From Gemmataceae bacterium (lineage in GTDB: Bacteria > Planctomycetota > Planctomycetia > Gemmatales > Gemmataceae): DNA of 11,632 nucleotides. The notes under the pieces were generated by a model. That model ran no database searches, was not told the origin of the DNA, and worked only from the letters and a program-made list of their open reading frames with translations. Within the stretch, counting starts at the first letter, position 1. Each line of letters opens with the position of its first letter. A program made the translations under genes and the position numbers. The stretch covers positions 1-11,632 of the forward strand of contig SIAL01000070.1 in NCBI GenBank assembly GCA_009691815.1, written 5' to 3'. This document shows positions 1 to 6,314 of the stretch, in pieces.

Positions 1-216
1 ACGGGGGCCATTATTGCCATGCTCCCCTTTGGAGCCATTGGGCTTTTGGCCTACTTCTTCAAACCCACCATGGATTTCCAAGACTTGCCCATCATCCTTT
101 TTGTGTTGGCCGTGGAAGCGGTGTTTACCTTTTTGGTGGGTTTAATGGCGCTTGCCGTTCTGCTCAAAAACGATGTCAAATTGGGCTTTGCCTACCGAAG
201 CGACGCAACCGGTTAG
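1..216 (+). CDS. C-terminal part of a small membrane protein, 5' end outside window
   Basis: The reading frame is open from the first base and stops with TAG at 214-216, giving 71 visible residues. An in-frame ATG at 19 exists, but the codons before it are open too, so the gene probably begins upstream. Two hydrophobic segments are visible, roughly residues 4-21 and 31-55. A short charged linker (KPTMDFQDLP) lies between them, and a polar tail ends in RSDATG, so this looks like an integral membrane protein with two helices in the visible part. I do not recognise the family. It converges on the aldehyde dehydrogenase gene, with only 31 bases between the stops and no clear hairpin terminator there. 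Confidence 0.6.
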   Translation, partial: TGAIIAMLPFGAIGLLAYFFKPTMDFQDLPIILFVLAVEAVFTFLVGLMALAVLLKNDVKLGFAYRSDATG

Positions 217-223
217 GATTCCT

Positions 224-240
224 TAGTCAATAGTCAAAAG
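224..240. repeat. Two tandem copies of heptamer TAGTCAA
   Basis: TAGTCAA occurs at 224-230 and again at 231-237, followed by a partial AAGTC. It lies in the 31-base gap between two convergent genes. It is short and could be chance, but a second heptamer repeat (AATTCTT, 3960-3984) occurs in another intergenic gap of this window. Confidence 0.4.
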
Positions 241-247
241 TCCCAAA

Positions 248-1711
248 TCAAAAGGGGCTCTTGCCCCGAGTAAGCAAAGTCCAGAGCCCGGCAAGACGGC
301 CTAGCCAGTTTTTGTCGTGGCCAAGGCACAGCAGCGCCCAAAGGTCGTGGCGGTGATCGTTGCCCGACCATGCTTGATCATAGTGGGGACGAAAGTGCCC
401 CTTTCGAATGCTAAGCACCATGGGCCTTGTCATGGCCAACAACCCTTCCTCACCCTGGGTGACGCCCCAACCACTGGCTCCATGACCTCCAAAGGGGGAA
501 CCCGGGTGGGCCACCGGGGCAATCAAATCATTAACGGTTAAGATTCCGCTGTTTAAGACTGCGCCAAGCTCAAGCCCATCATCCACATCCCCGGCAAACA
601 CCGAGGCCCCGAGTGAAAACCTGGAATTTCCCAAGATTTTAGGGATTTCCTCCACCCGATCGAAGGGGACCGCCACCGCCAAAGGGGCGAAACAGGGTTC
701 CCGAAAAGCTTGCAGATCCGTCCGGGTTGACTCGATCAATGCGGGCTGCATGGCAAACTCGGTCTCACTGTCGGGAAAATGCCCTCCGGAAACATGGGCA
801 CCGTGGCGGACCGCGTCTTGCACCAGATTTTTTGCGCTAGCCAGTTGGCCGGGTGTGGCCAATGGAGCCAATAAGGCTTTGCTAAAACGCTCTCTTAGTG
901 GGGCAATTAACGGCTCATAAAGGGAGCGATGAATCAGAATGCGCCGTGGGGCGACGCAAGTTTGGCCGGAAAAGGACCGAATGCCAAACCAGATGGCCTT
1001 CCTTGCCAATTCAAGATCGTGAAAATCCTCTAAAACAACCAATGGGTCCGCCCCGGAAAGCTCCAAAACCGAAGGGATCAACCTCTGGCCCAATTTTGTG
1101 GCAATACTACGGCCAGTGGCTTCGGCCCCGGTAAACACCAAAAAATCAATCGCTTGATCGCAAAGCCATGCGCCGTATTCTCGCACTGCGGGGAGGACAA
1201 CCAACCGATCTGGGCCAAAACCCGCCTCCCGCAAGGCCTTTTCCAAGATCGCCCCCGATTGGGGAGCCACTTCGGAAGGCTTCCAAACCACACTGTTGCC
1301 CGCGGTAAGGGCTTGAATAATTTGCACCCCGGACAGGAAAAAGGGATAATTCCAAGTCCCAATGATTCCTACAACACCGTGGGGCATTCGACACACCCAT
1401 TGTTGGTCCCCGAGCCAAAGGGGAGAGCGGGAGGACCTTCGAGAGGCCAAAATTTTTCGGGCATTGCGCCCTAGAAAACGACACGCCTCCGCCAATGGCA
1501 GGATTTCGCCGCCCAGCACTTCCCCGGGACTTTTACCAAGGTCCTCCCTAGCGGCGTCCACAAACTCCTTGGCCCGTTTGACCAGCACGGCCCGCAAGTT
1601 TTTTACCGGTTTCAATCGGGAGAGGAGGGGTTCCTTGCGCCGTTCCATCGAAAGATCCGCTAAGCGTCGTATCTCTAACTCAAAACGGGTTTCAATCGGT
1701 CCCTCGTTCAA
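248..1711 (-). CDS. Aldehyde dehydrogenase (ALDH3-like), NAD(P)+-dependent
   Basis: This 487-residue protein belongs to the aldehyde dehydrogenase superfamily, which oxidises aldehydes to carboxylic acids with NAD(P)+. Family landmarks appear in order. GTWNYPF holds the oxyanion Asn at 121. WKPSE (143-147) provides the cofactor-binding Lys144. FTG (193-195) is in the Rossmann part. ELSG carries the general base Glu217, and SGQTCVAP carries the nucleophile Cys252. The GQTCVAP and WNYPF forms resemble class 3 ALDHs. All catalytic residues are present, so it should be active, but the substrate cannot be read from sequence. After the usual end of the fold there is a tail of about 50 residues (437-487) rich in Trp, His and Leu. 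The ATG at 1711 is preceded by a good GGGAGG ribosome site, and truD diverges from it. No pathway partner is adjacent. Confidence 0.92.
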   Translation of the reverse strand: MNEGPIETRFELEIRRLADLSMERRKEPLLSRLKPVKNLRAVLVKRAKEFVDAAREDLGKSPGEVLGGEILPLAEACRFLGRNARKILASRRSSRSPLWLGDQQWVCRMPHGVVGIIGTWNYPFFLSGVQIIQALTAGNSVVWKPSEVAPQSGAILEKALREAGFGPDRLVVLPAVREYGAWLCDQAIDFLVFTGAEATGRSIATKLGQRLIPSVLELSGADPLVVLEDFHDLELARKAIWFGIRSFSGQTCVAPRRILIHRSLYEPLIAPLRERFSKALLAPLATPGQLASAKNLVQDAVRHGAHVSGGHFPDSETEFAMQPALIESTRTDLQAFREPCFAPLAVAVPFDRVEEIPKILGNSRFSLGASVFAGDVDDGLELGAVLNSGILTVNDLIAPVAHPGSPFGGHGASGWGVTQGEEGLLAMTRPMVLSIRKGHFRPHYDQAWSGNDHRHDLWALLCLGHDKNWLGRLAGLWTLLTRGKSPF

Positions 1712-1774
1712 TGGACTGCCTCCCTACTTTTTGCAATGCAAGATTATCTTACCAATCGCGGCAAAGGCTCCTCC

Positions 1775-2881
1775 ATGAATCCTGCTCCCGAGTTTCCCAA
1801 TTGGATTACCGCCGACCTTCCCGGTATTGGCGGAAGTTTCAAAGCATCCCCTGAGGATTTTCTTGTAGAGGAGATCGCCGCATATGAACCTTCAGGAACC
1901 GGCGAGTTTTTGTACCTTTGGGTGGAAAAACGAGACCTTGCGGCGGGCGAATTTGTGCGCGTTCTGGGAAAATCCTTGGGAATCCAACAACAAGACATTG
2001 GTGTCGCCGGCTTAAAAGACAAGGTAGCCTTAACCCGACAATGGGTTTCAGTACCCTTGTTAAATGAGGAAAAACTAAGCCAAATCGATCACCCCGGCAT
2101 TCGCATTCTGAAAACAGGCCGACACAATAACAAACTCAAAACGGGCCATTTAAGCGGTAATCGCTTTCAAATTCGAATCCGGGGAACAGTTAATCAAAGC
2201 CAAGAACGCTTGGTCGGCCTGCTTGGGCGCATTCACACCTTGGGCATTCCCAACGCTTATGATCGCCAGCGATTTGGGCGCGGCAATGAAACCCTCAAAC
2301 TGGGCTGGGAAATCCTCTCGGGAAACGCCCCAAGATCCATCAAACCTTGGCTAAGGCGCTTGGCGGTTTCGGCACTGCAATCGGGACTTTACAATACCTA
2401 CCTGCTCAGAAGACAACTCGAGGGAAACCTGCACAGGGTCATTCCCGGGGAGGTTTTGGCCAAATGCCCTGCCGGAGGGATGTTTCGGGCACCCACCGAC
2501 CCGGAAGCTCTTGGCCCGGAACAGGCCCGCATGGACACCCATGAAATCACCAGCGCCGGCCCCATCTTTGGTTGGAAACTATTTGCCGCGGAGGGCATAG
2601 CCAAGGCGTCTGAAGATGCGCTTTTGGCCCAATCGGGACTCAACCGGGAATCCTTCTTGCGGGAAAAGAGAATTACCGAGGGAACCCGCCGGCGCAACTT
2701 GATATTTCCCCAAGTGGAAGTGGTTGGCTTTGAAGATCGAGATGTGGTTATTCGCTTTGAGCTCCCCTCGGGGTCTTATGCCACCCGGGTACTAGGTGAA
2801 CTAATGCACAGTGAGGAAACAGCCCCGGAATCCCTCGTTGATTCCGATTCTAACGACAATGCGGAGTTTCCCGACACTTAA
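1775..2881 (+). CDS. truD: tRNA pseudouridine(13) synthase TruD
   Basis: TruD converts uridine 13 of certain tRNAs to pseudouridine. From the ATG at 1775 the protein has 368 residues, close to the roughly 350 of E. coli TruD. Visible landmarks are the FKASPEDFLVEE start motif with Lys24, and GLKDKVALTRQW with catalytic Asp82. The GNRFQIRIRG motif has Asn129 and Phe131, which as I recall are the same numbers as in E. coli TruD. IPNAYDRQRFGR and the C-terminal LPSGSYATRVLGELM follow. The frame also has an ATG at 1736, adding 13 residues, but the motif numbering and the AAAGG at 1763-1767 favour 1775. The last 20 or so residues are an acidic, Ser/Asp/Glu-rich tail. The gene diverges from the aldehyde dehydrogenase across about 63 bases. 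Confidence 0.95.
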   Translation: MNPAPEFPNWITADLPGIGGSFKASPEDFLVEEIAAYEPSGTGEFLYLWVEKRDLAAGEFVRVLGKSLGIQQQDIGVAGLKDKVALTRQWVSVPLLNEEKLSQIDHPGIRILKTGRHNNKLKTGHLSGNRFQIRIRGTVNQSQERLVGLLGRIHTLGIPNAYDRQRFGRGNETLKLGWEILSGNAPRSIKPWLRRLAVSALQSGLYNTYLLRRQLEGNLHRVIPGEVLAKCPAGGMFRAPTDPEALGPEQARMDTHEITSAGPIFGWKLFAAEGIAKASEDALLAQSGLNRESFLREKRITEGTRRRNLIFPQVEVVGFEDRDVVIRFELPSGSYATRVLGELMHSEETAPESLVDSDSNDNAEFPDT

Positions 2882-2918
2882 AAATCCAGTTTTGCCCACT
2901 TGACCATAATTGATTTGA

Positions 2919-2935
2919 GACCTAGGCCTAAGGTC
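2919..2935. promoter_or_regulatory. Small inverted repeat ahead of the unknown gene at 2986
   Basis: GACCT at 2919-2923 is mirrored by AGGTC at 2931-2935 around AGGCCTA, which itself contains the palindrome AGGCCT. It sits about 50 bases before the GTG start of the next gene. A possible -10 hexamer TAGAAT lies at 2953-2958, but I see no good -35. It could be an operator or just a short chance palindrome. Confidence 0.25.
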
Positions 2936-2973
2936 ATCAAACTGTTTACTTATAGAATACAAGCACCTCAGCT

Positions 2974-2977
2974 GGAG
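2974..2977 (+). promoter_or_regulatory. Ribosome binding site GGAG that fixes the GTG start at 2986
   Basis: GGAG lies 8 bases before the GTG at 2986. The alternative in-frame GTG at 2977 overlaps the GGAG itself and has no ribosome site of its own, so 2986 is the better start. Confidence 0.55.
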
Positions 2978-2985
2978 TGGCTCCC

Positions 2986-3678
2986 GTGAATCCCGACGAA
3001 GTCATTGCCGAATACACCGTTCCCGAGAAGATTCTTCTTGCCGCTTCCGTATTGGAGACGCGAGGAGAAACCCCTTTTACGGCGGAGGCTTTGATTGTCT
3101 GCTCTTGGAAGGGGTACCCCGTCACATTTGGCCTCAAAGGATTTGCGGACCAGCACCCTGATTCCAACAAAATTCTCGCAAGCATCATGGGAGAAAAAGG
3201 ATTAGCCAAGAAGGGGTGGCTGCAAAAAGTGGGGCAAAAGCTCTATATCCTCACCGAAGATGGCAGGGAAGTGGTGCAACGGCTGCGCCAAGGAGAACCG
3301 GTCACCTTATCTCGACCCGCCAAGTCCATTAAGGCTCCCACTTTCCCCCTGGAACTGGAAAACTTTGTCCAATTGATTTTTGAGTCCACCGCCTTTACCA
3401 AATTTCAGGAACAACGAAGAGCGGAAATCAACTTCGTCGAAGCGTGCAAATTCTGGTGCATTACCGATACCATGAACAGCGAGACCATTGATGCCAAGCG
3501 GCTCATTTTTTCGGATAACCTCAAACAACTTAAGATTGAAGTAAAACCCTCCACGATGCTCACCAATGGCCGAAGCCTAGATCCCGAAGATTTGGACTTC
3601 ATCATCAAGGTACACGAATTCCTTCAAGATCGATTCAGCCGAAACCTAGCCATGTTTCGTCACAAAAGCCCGCGCTAA
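2986..3678 (+). CDS. Conserved-looking protein of unknown function, winged-helix-like N-terminus
   Basis: From the GTG start this is a soluble protein of 230 residues with no signal peptide or membrane segment. Residues about 10-100 read like a winged-helix domain: a helix with PEKILLAASVLE, a second with FTAEALIVCSW, then GLAKKGWLQKVGQKLYILTEDGREVV, which looks like a recognition helix followed by a beta wing. A linker (about 105-120) leads to a second, mostly helical part (125-225) that I do not recognise. I recall similar proteins from planctomycete genomes but cannot confirm it. A role in DNA binding or regulation is possible but unproven. It is probably transcribed alone or after truD, 104 bases downstream of it, and is followed by a terminator. 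Confidence 0.75.
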   Translation: MNPDEVIAEYTVPEKILLAASVLETRGETPFTAEALIVCSWKGYPVTFGLKGFADQHPDSNKILASIMGEKGLAKKGWLQKVGQKLYILTEDGREVVQRLRQGEPVTLSRPAKSIKAPTFPLELENFVQLIFESTAFTKFQEQRRAEINFVEACKFWCITDTMNSETIDAKRLIFSDNLKQLKIEVKPSTMLTNGRSLDPEDLDFIIKVHEFLQDRFSRNLAMFRHKSPR

Positions 3679-3706
3679 TTTTGGGTAAGGATTTGAAATC
3701 CCTTGG

Positions 3707-3739
3707 AAAAACTCCCCGAAACCAAGGGGAAGTTTTTTT
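3707..3739 (+). terminator. Probable Rho-independent terminator after the unknown gene
   Basis: ACTCCCC at 3711-3717 can pair with GGGGAAGT (one bulged A), with GGGG at 3726-3729, and a run of seven T follows at 3733-3739. It starts about 30 bases after the stop codon at 3678. A competing stem, CCTTGG (3701-3706) with CCAAGG (3722-3727), overlaps it. Confidence 0.65.
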
Positions 3740-3850
3740 GTTGCCAAACGGCAATAAACCACATTTCAAAAATAAAAAACCCACAAAAGACCCGAATTAT
3801 GATTTTATTATTCCGAGGGAAAAATTACGAACCCGCCACGGTAAACTGCC

Positions 3851-3864
3851 TGGGCTTCCGCCCA
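3851..3864. repeat. Small hairpin TGGGC-TTCC-GCCCA
   Basis: TGGGC at 3851-3855 pairs perfectly with GCCCA at 3860-3864 around a four-base loop. Together with the adjacent GCTTCCG units it has the look of a REP-type intergenic element. Confidence 0.45.
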
Positions 3865-3865
3865 C

Positions 3866-3889
3866 CGCTCGCTTCCGTCTCGTAAATAA
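3866..3889 (+). repeat. REP-like direct repeat, copy 1
   Basis: This copy reads CGCTCGCTTCCGTCTCG followed by TAAATAA. It matches the copy at 3936-3961 except for two inserted bases and one T/G substitution. The shared core is GCTTCCG, one more base, then CTCGTAAATAA. Confidence 0.55.
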
Positions 3890-3900
3890 AATCGCAAACG

Positions 3901-3917
3901 AGGGAATCCTATTCCCT
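3901..3917. repeat. Perfect hairpin AGGGAAT-CCT-ATTCCCT
   Basis: Seven base pairs (3901-3907 with 3911-3917) enclose a three-base loop. The hairpin lies between the two copies of the REP-like direct repeat. No T-run follows on either strand, so it is not an obvious terminator. Confidence 0.5.
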
Positions 3918-3935
3918 ATTGCATCATTTGTCCGT

Positions 3936-3961
3936 CGCTGACGCTTCCGGCTCGTAAATAA
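3936..3961 (+). repeat. REP-like direct repeat, copy 2
   Basis: This copy reads CGCTGACGCTTCCGGCTCG followed by TAAATAA. It repeats the unit at 3866-3889 at a distance of 70 bases. From memory, the form GCTGACGCTTCCGGCTC is a frequent intergenic motif in planctomycete genomes; this is unconfirmed here. Confidence 0.55.
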
Positions 3962-3984
3962 TTCTTAATTCTTAATTCTTAATT
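3960..3984 (+). repeat. Heptanucleotide tandem repeat (AATTCTT, about 3.6 copies)
   Basis: AATTCTT is repeated perfectly at 3960-3966, 3967-3973 and 3974-3980, followed by a partial AATT at 3981-3984. It abuts the second REP-like copy and sits 42 bases from the end of dus. Seven-base units of this kind can change in number by replication slippage. Confidence 0.85.
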
Positions 3985-4026
3985 GTCCGCTTCAAATATC
4001 CTGCTGGGAGTAATCGCACCTTTGCT

Positions 4027-5151
4027 TTACCAATGGGCGATAGGTCCTTCCGGTAAGCGAATATCAAGCTCGGCGGGATGCCAATCTCCCTTTTCCTCGC
4101 GTTGGGAAAGTATCTCCCCGATCCGCTGTATCGTGTTGGAAAAGTGCTGGGCGCTTTGGATCATGACCAGTTCCTGTTGGATGGCTTTTCCTGGCCGGAT
4201 CACCTTGCAATACCATGTTGCCACTTTGCGAAAATTGATGCACGCCGACCGTTCGGTTCGTAGTTTGAGCATCGACTGAAAGTGACCATCCATAAATTCG
4301 AGCCGTTCCCGGTAGGTAGGATGAGGTCCGGGATCGCCGGTTTTGTCCCATTGGGAAAGCCGCCGAAAGATCCATGGGTGCATCAAACCACCGCGCCCAA
4401 TGGCCAACCCGGCACACCCTGTTTCCTTGAGCATTTGGGCCGCCTCGGGTATGGTTTTCACATCCCCATTCCCAAAAACGGGGATTCGTTCGACCGCTTC
4501 AACCACCCTCTTGATCCCATCGACATTCACCCCACCACGGAAACCCTGTTCACGGGTTCGCCCATGAATGGTTAAGGCCGCCACTCCGATTTTTTCGAAC
4601 TCTCTGGCAAAATGGGGAGCGGTAATCTGTTCATCGTCCCAACCCAAGCGCATTTTGACCGTCACCGGAATGGTAACCGCCTCAACCACCTTTTGCACCA
4701 AAGCCACGGTGTCGGTGGGTTGGCACATCATGGCGGATCCGCCTCCCCCCTTGGTCACCTTGTTAACCGGACACCCCATATTGATGTCCACGATATGCGC
4801 CCCATGGGCCTGACACCACTTTGCGGCTTGGGACATGACGGCCGGATCATTGCCGAAAATCTGCATCGCCAAGGGTTCATCCTCGGGACAAGTTTCGGCC
4901 AACTCCAGCGATTTTCCCCCTCCAAGGATCAGTGCCCTTGCGCTAATAAGGTCTGTTGTGGCAAGCCCCAAGCCACCCAATCGCCTCATCACCAATCGAA
5001 AAGGGAGGTTGGTGTATCCCGCCAAGGGAGCAAGAGAAAACCGGGATGCCAAGACCCGATTGCCGATCACAACAGGCTTGCCTGGAACCCACTCTGTCAA
5101 AGAATCTGGACCGGAATTTTCGGGGGAAGCTGTTTGAACTGGGGTCTCCAC
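4027..5151 (-). CDS. dus: tRNA-dihydrouridine synthase (Dus family)
   Basis: Dus enzymes use FMN and NADPH to reduce uridine to 5,6-dihydrouridine in tRNA loops. Counting from the GTG at 5151, the protein has 374 residues. Family motifs appear in order: LAPLAGYTNLPFR (about 40-52), QIFGNDP, DINMGCPVNKV with catalytic Cys127, VTVKMRLG with Lys166, TIHGRTREQGFRG with His196 binding FMN phosphate, VFGNGDV, and AIGRGGLMHPWIF. The C-terminal helical domain is complete. The frame is open further upstream to an ATG at 5283, but that stretch lies inside the dehydratase gene and encodes nothing Dus-like. AAAGG (5160-5164 on the plus strand) lies 8 bases before the GTG, which begins 4 bases after the preceding stop. 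An N-terminal stretch of about 36 residues precedes the barrel. The exact subfamily (DusA, B or C) cannot be fixed. Confidence 0.93.
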   Translation of the reverse strand: METPVQTASPENSGPDSLTEWVPGKPVVIGNRVLASRFSLAPLAGYTNLPFRLVMRRLGGLGLATTDLISARALILGGGKSLELAETCPEDEPLAMQIFGNDPAVMSQAAKWCQAHGAHIVDINMGCPVNKVTKGGGGSAMMCQPTDTVALVQKVVEAVTIPVTVKMRLGWDDEQITAPHFAREFEKIGVAALTIHGRTREQGFRGGVNVDGIKRVVEAVERIPVFGNGDVKTIPEAAQMLKETGCAGLAIGRGGLMHPWIFRRLSQWDKTGDPGPHPTYRERLEFMDGHFQSMLKLRTERSACINFRKVATWYCKVIRPGKAIQQELVMIQSAQHFSNTIQRIGEILSQREEKGDWHPAELDIRLPEGPIAHW

Positions 5152-5155
5152 GCAA

Positions 5156-5521
5156 TCAACCTTTATGAAATACGAATTTGGCGGGGTTTCCTTCACAGGC
5201 TGCCCCCAGTATTGGGCGCCACAAGGAGGTCTCCTCGATCCGCTTGGCCACCTCCAAGTCCTTGGTGGTAATTCCCCCGGCACTGTGGGTTTTGAGTTTA
5301 ACCAAAACCCTGCCCCAGGTCACTTCGAGGTCGGCGTGATGGTAGGCCGCCTCGCAGACAAAGCCAATGGAATTGACCAACATTAGGGTGGTGGGCCAAC
5401 CGTCGGTGTTCAATTTGCGCCGAATCCAGCCGTTTTCCAAGAACCAATGGTCCAAACCCCACTCTTTGAGGCGGGTAGGCACCATAGTTTCTTCGATTAC
5501 CGTTTCAGGGGGATTTTCCAT
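5156..5521 (-). CDS. Pterin-4a-carbinolamine dehydratase (4a-hydroxytetrahydrobiopterin dehydratase)
   Basis: This 121-residue protein belongs to the PCD/DCoH family, which dehydrates 4a-hydroxytetrahydropterin during pterin cofactor recycling. The signature is present: AAYHHADLEVTWGRVLVKLKTH carries the His61-His62 pair, and GGITTKDLEVAKRIEE (82-97) follows. The usual motif is His-His-Pro; here it is His-His-Ala. The N-terminal part W-x6-LxxxGW-xxR-KL (about residues 21-40) also fits the family. After the domain comes a tail of about 20 residues (LWRP and onward) that includes an Ala-Cys pair. An AAGGAG ribosome site 8 bases before the ATG at 5521 is very good. Dus follows after 4 bases, so the two are cotranscribed. 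No aromatic amino acid hydroxylase is visible, so the physiological partner is unknown. Confidence 0.88.
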   Translation of the reverse strand: MENPPETVIEETMVPTRLKEWGLDHWFLENGWIRRKLNTDGWPTTLMLVNSIGFVCEAAYHHADLEVTWGRVLVKLKTHSAGGITTKDLEVAKRIEETSLWRPILGAACEGNPAKFVFHKG

Positions 5522-5611
5522 GGTTTTTACTCCTTGAGCTTGACGCTCATGATCTTACGGAGGATCCTTGTGGCAGGAAATCTTTCTCACGGCTTTCCCG
5601 GAGAACCTGAC

Positions 5612-6223
5612 ATGAATGCCAAATGGTCCGCTTTTGCTTTGTTATCCTTGCCCCTTTGTGGTTGCGTCGAGGACTTTGACCACCTCAAAGCAATTGGCGC
5701 CAAGTTGGCCCATCGCACCCCACAAGCGGACAAGTTGGGGAAACTACCCTGGTCCGATGCCGCCAGACAACTCCACTCCTCCCTTACCAAAGATCCCCTA
5801 TCCCACCGCGTTTCCTATCGCCTTCAGTTTGACAAGGACTTGGCGGATCAATCCATTCATGCCGAACTCAAGGGGGCGGGGCAAATCGAACTTACCGGAT
5901 ATGTGGATTCGGCAAACCAGAGAGAACGGGCCATGGAGGTTGCTTCCCGAACGATTGGGGTTGTGGAAGTGGTCAACAATCTTAAGGTGGGGAAACCGGT
6001 GATTGCCGAGCCGGACGCTTCCAAGGAAGGTCCCCCCAAGGGCGAACCCTTAGCCCCGATGCAGGGTTCCCCGGTTAGCGAAAAACCAACTGGAGTTCCC
6101 GAAATCAAAGGGTTGTCTCCATCGACTCCGCCGTTGTCTCCTTTAACTCCGCCTTTACCTCCATCGATTCCGCCGGTGTTGGGAGCCCCGATCACCATTC
6201 CACCATTGCCAATTACGAAATAG
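5612..6223 (+). CDS. BON-domain lipoprotein with proline-rich C-terminus
   Basis: From the ATG at 5612 the product has 203 residues. It starts with Lys4, a short hydrophobic stretch, and a lipobox-like Leu-Cys-Gly-Cys with the probable lipidated Cys at 18, so it is likely membrane-anchored outside the cytoplasm. Residues about 66-127 form a BON domain, a fold found in envelope proteins such as OsmY, with the typical IELTGYVDSANQRERAMEVASRTIGVVEVVNNLKV pattern split over two helices. The rest (130-203) is low-complexity and proline-rich (Pro-Pro-Leu and Pro-Ser repeats), probably an extended spacer. A GGAG lies 8 bases before this ATG. The frame is open upstream to 5447, but that region overlaps the dehydratase gene and would bury the signal peptide. 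The function is unknown beyond an envelope role. Confidence 0.82.
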   Translation: MNAKWSAFALLSLPLCGCVEDFDHLKAIGAKLAHRTPQADKLGKLPWSDAARQLHSSLTKDPLSHRVSYRLQFDKDLADQSIHAELKGAGQIELTGYVDSANQRERAMEVASRTIGVVEVVNNLKVGKPVIAEPDASKEGPPKGEPLAPMQGSPVSEKPTGVPEIKGLSPSTPPLSPLTPPLPPSIPPVLGAPITIPPLPITK

Positions 6224-6225
6224 CA

Positions 6226-6243
6226 CAAAGGCCTTTTCCTTTG
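6226..6243. terminator. Small hairpin CAAAGG/CCTTTG after the BON gene
   Basis: CAAAGG at 6226-6231 pairs perfectly with CCTTTG at 6238-6243. It starts just after the BON gene stop and precedes the stronger terminator at 6262. No T-run follows, so it may only assist. Confidence 0.3.
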
Positions 6244-6261
6244 AAGCTACCCCATCTACGA

Positions 6262-6290
6262 AAAAACCTCCGGGGATACCGGAGGTTTTT
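6262..6290. terminator. Bidirectional Rho-independent terminator between BON gene and groEL
   Basis: AAAAACCTCCGG pairs perfectly with CCGGAGGTTTTT around the loop GGATA. The stem is 12 base pairs with an A-run on one side and a T-run on the other. It lies between two convergent genes that end at 6223 and 6315 and should stop transcription from both. Confidence 0.92.
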
Positions 6291-6314
6291 GTTTGCCAAA
6301 GCTTGGGCTAGCGA

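Larger units (their letters stand above)
3740..4026. other. AT-rich gene-free stretch with REP-like repeats
   Basis: No convincing gene lies here. The one open frame crossing it runs straight through the terminator and has no ribosome site. Its first part is AT-rich and unremarkable. The second part (from about 3850) holds a TGGGC/GCCCA hairpin, two copies of a GCTTCCG-containing unit, a perfect 7-base-pair hairpin and a heptamer tandem array, which are described separately. No terminator for the minus-strand dus gene, which ends at 4027, could be recognised. Confidence 0.6.

Noticed and set aside
3681..3941. Open frame of 86 codons after the unknown gene
   Set aside because: It begins at a TTG without ribosome site, runs through a terminator hairpin and the repeat region, and its product is low in hydrophobic residues and unlike any family I know.
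3851..3984. Possible CRISPR array
   Set aside because: There are only two imperfect repeat copies and a seven-base tandem repeat, with no regular spacers and no cas genes.
4612..5271. 219-codon open frame antisense to dus
   Set aside because: It is a shadow of the dus and dehydratase genes, with no ribosome site or recognisable domain.
5536..5548. Hairpin GAGC/GCTC next to the dehydratase ribosome site
   Set aside because: Four to five base pairs are too few to claim a regulatory structure.
5447..5611. Longer N-terminus for the BON lipoprotein
   Set aside because: The extension overlaps the dehydratase gene on the other strand and would place the lipoprotein signal in the middle of the protein; the ATG at 5612 has a good GGAG.
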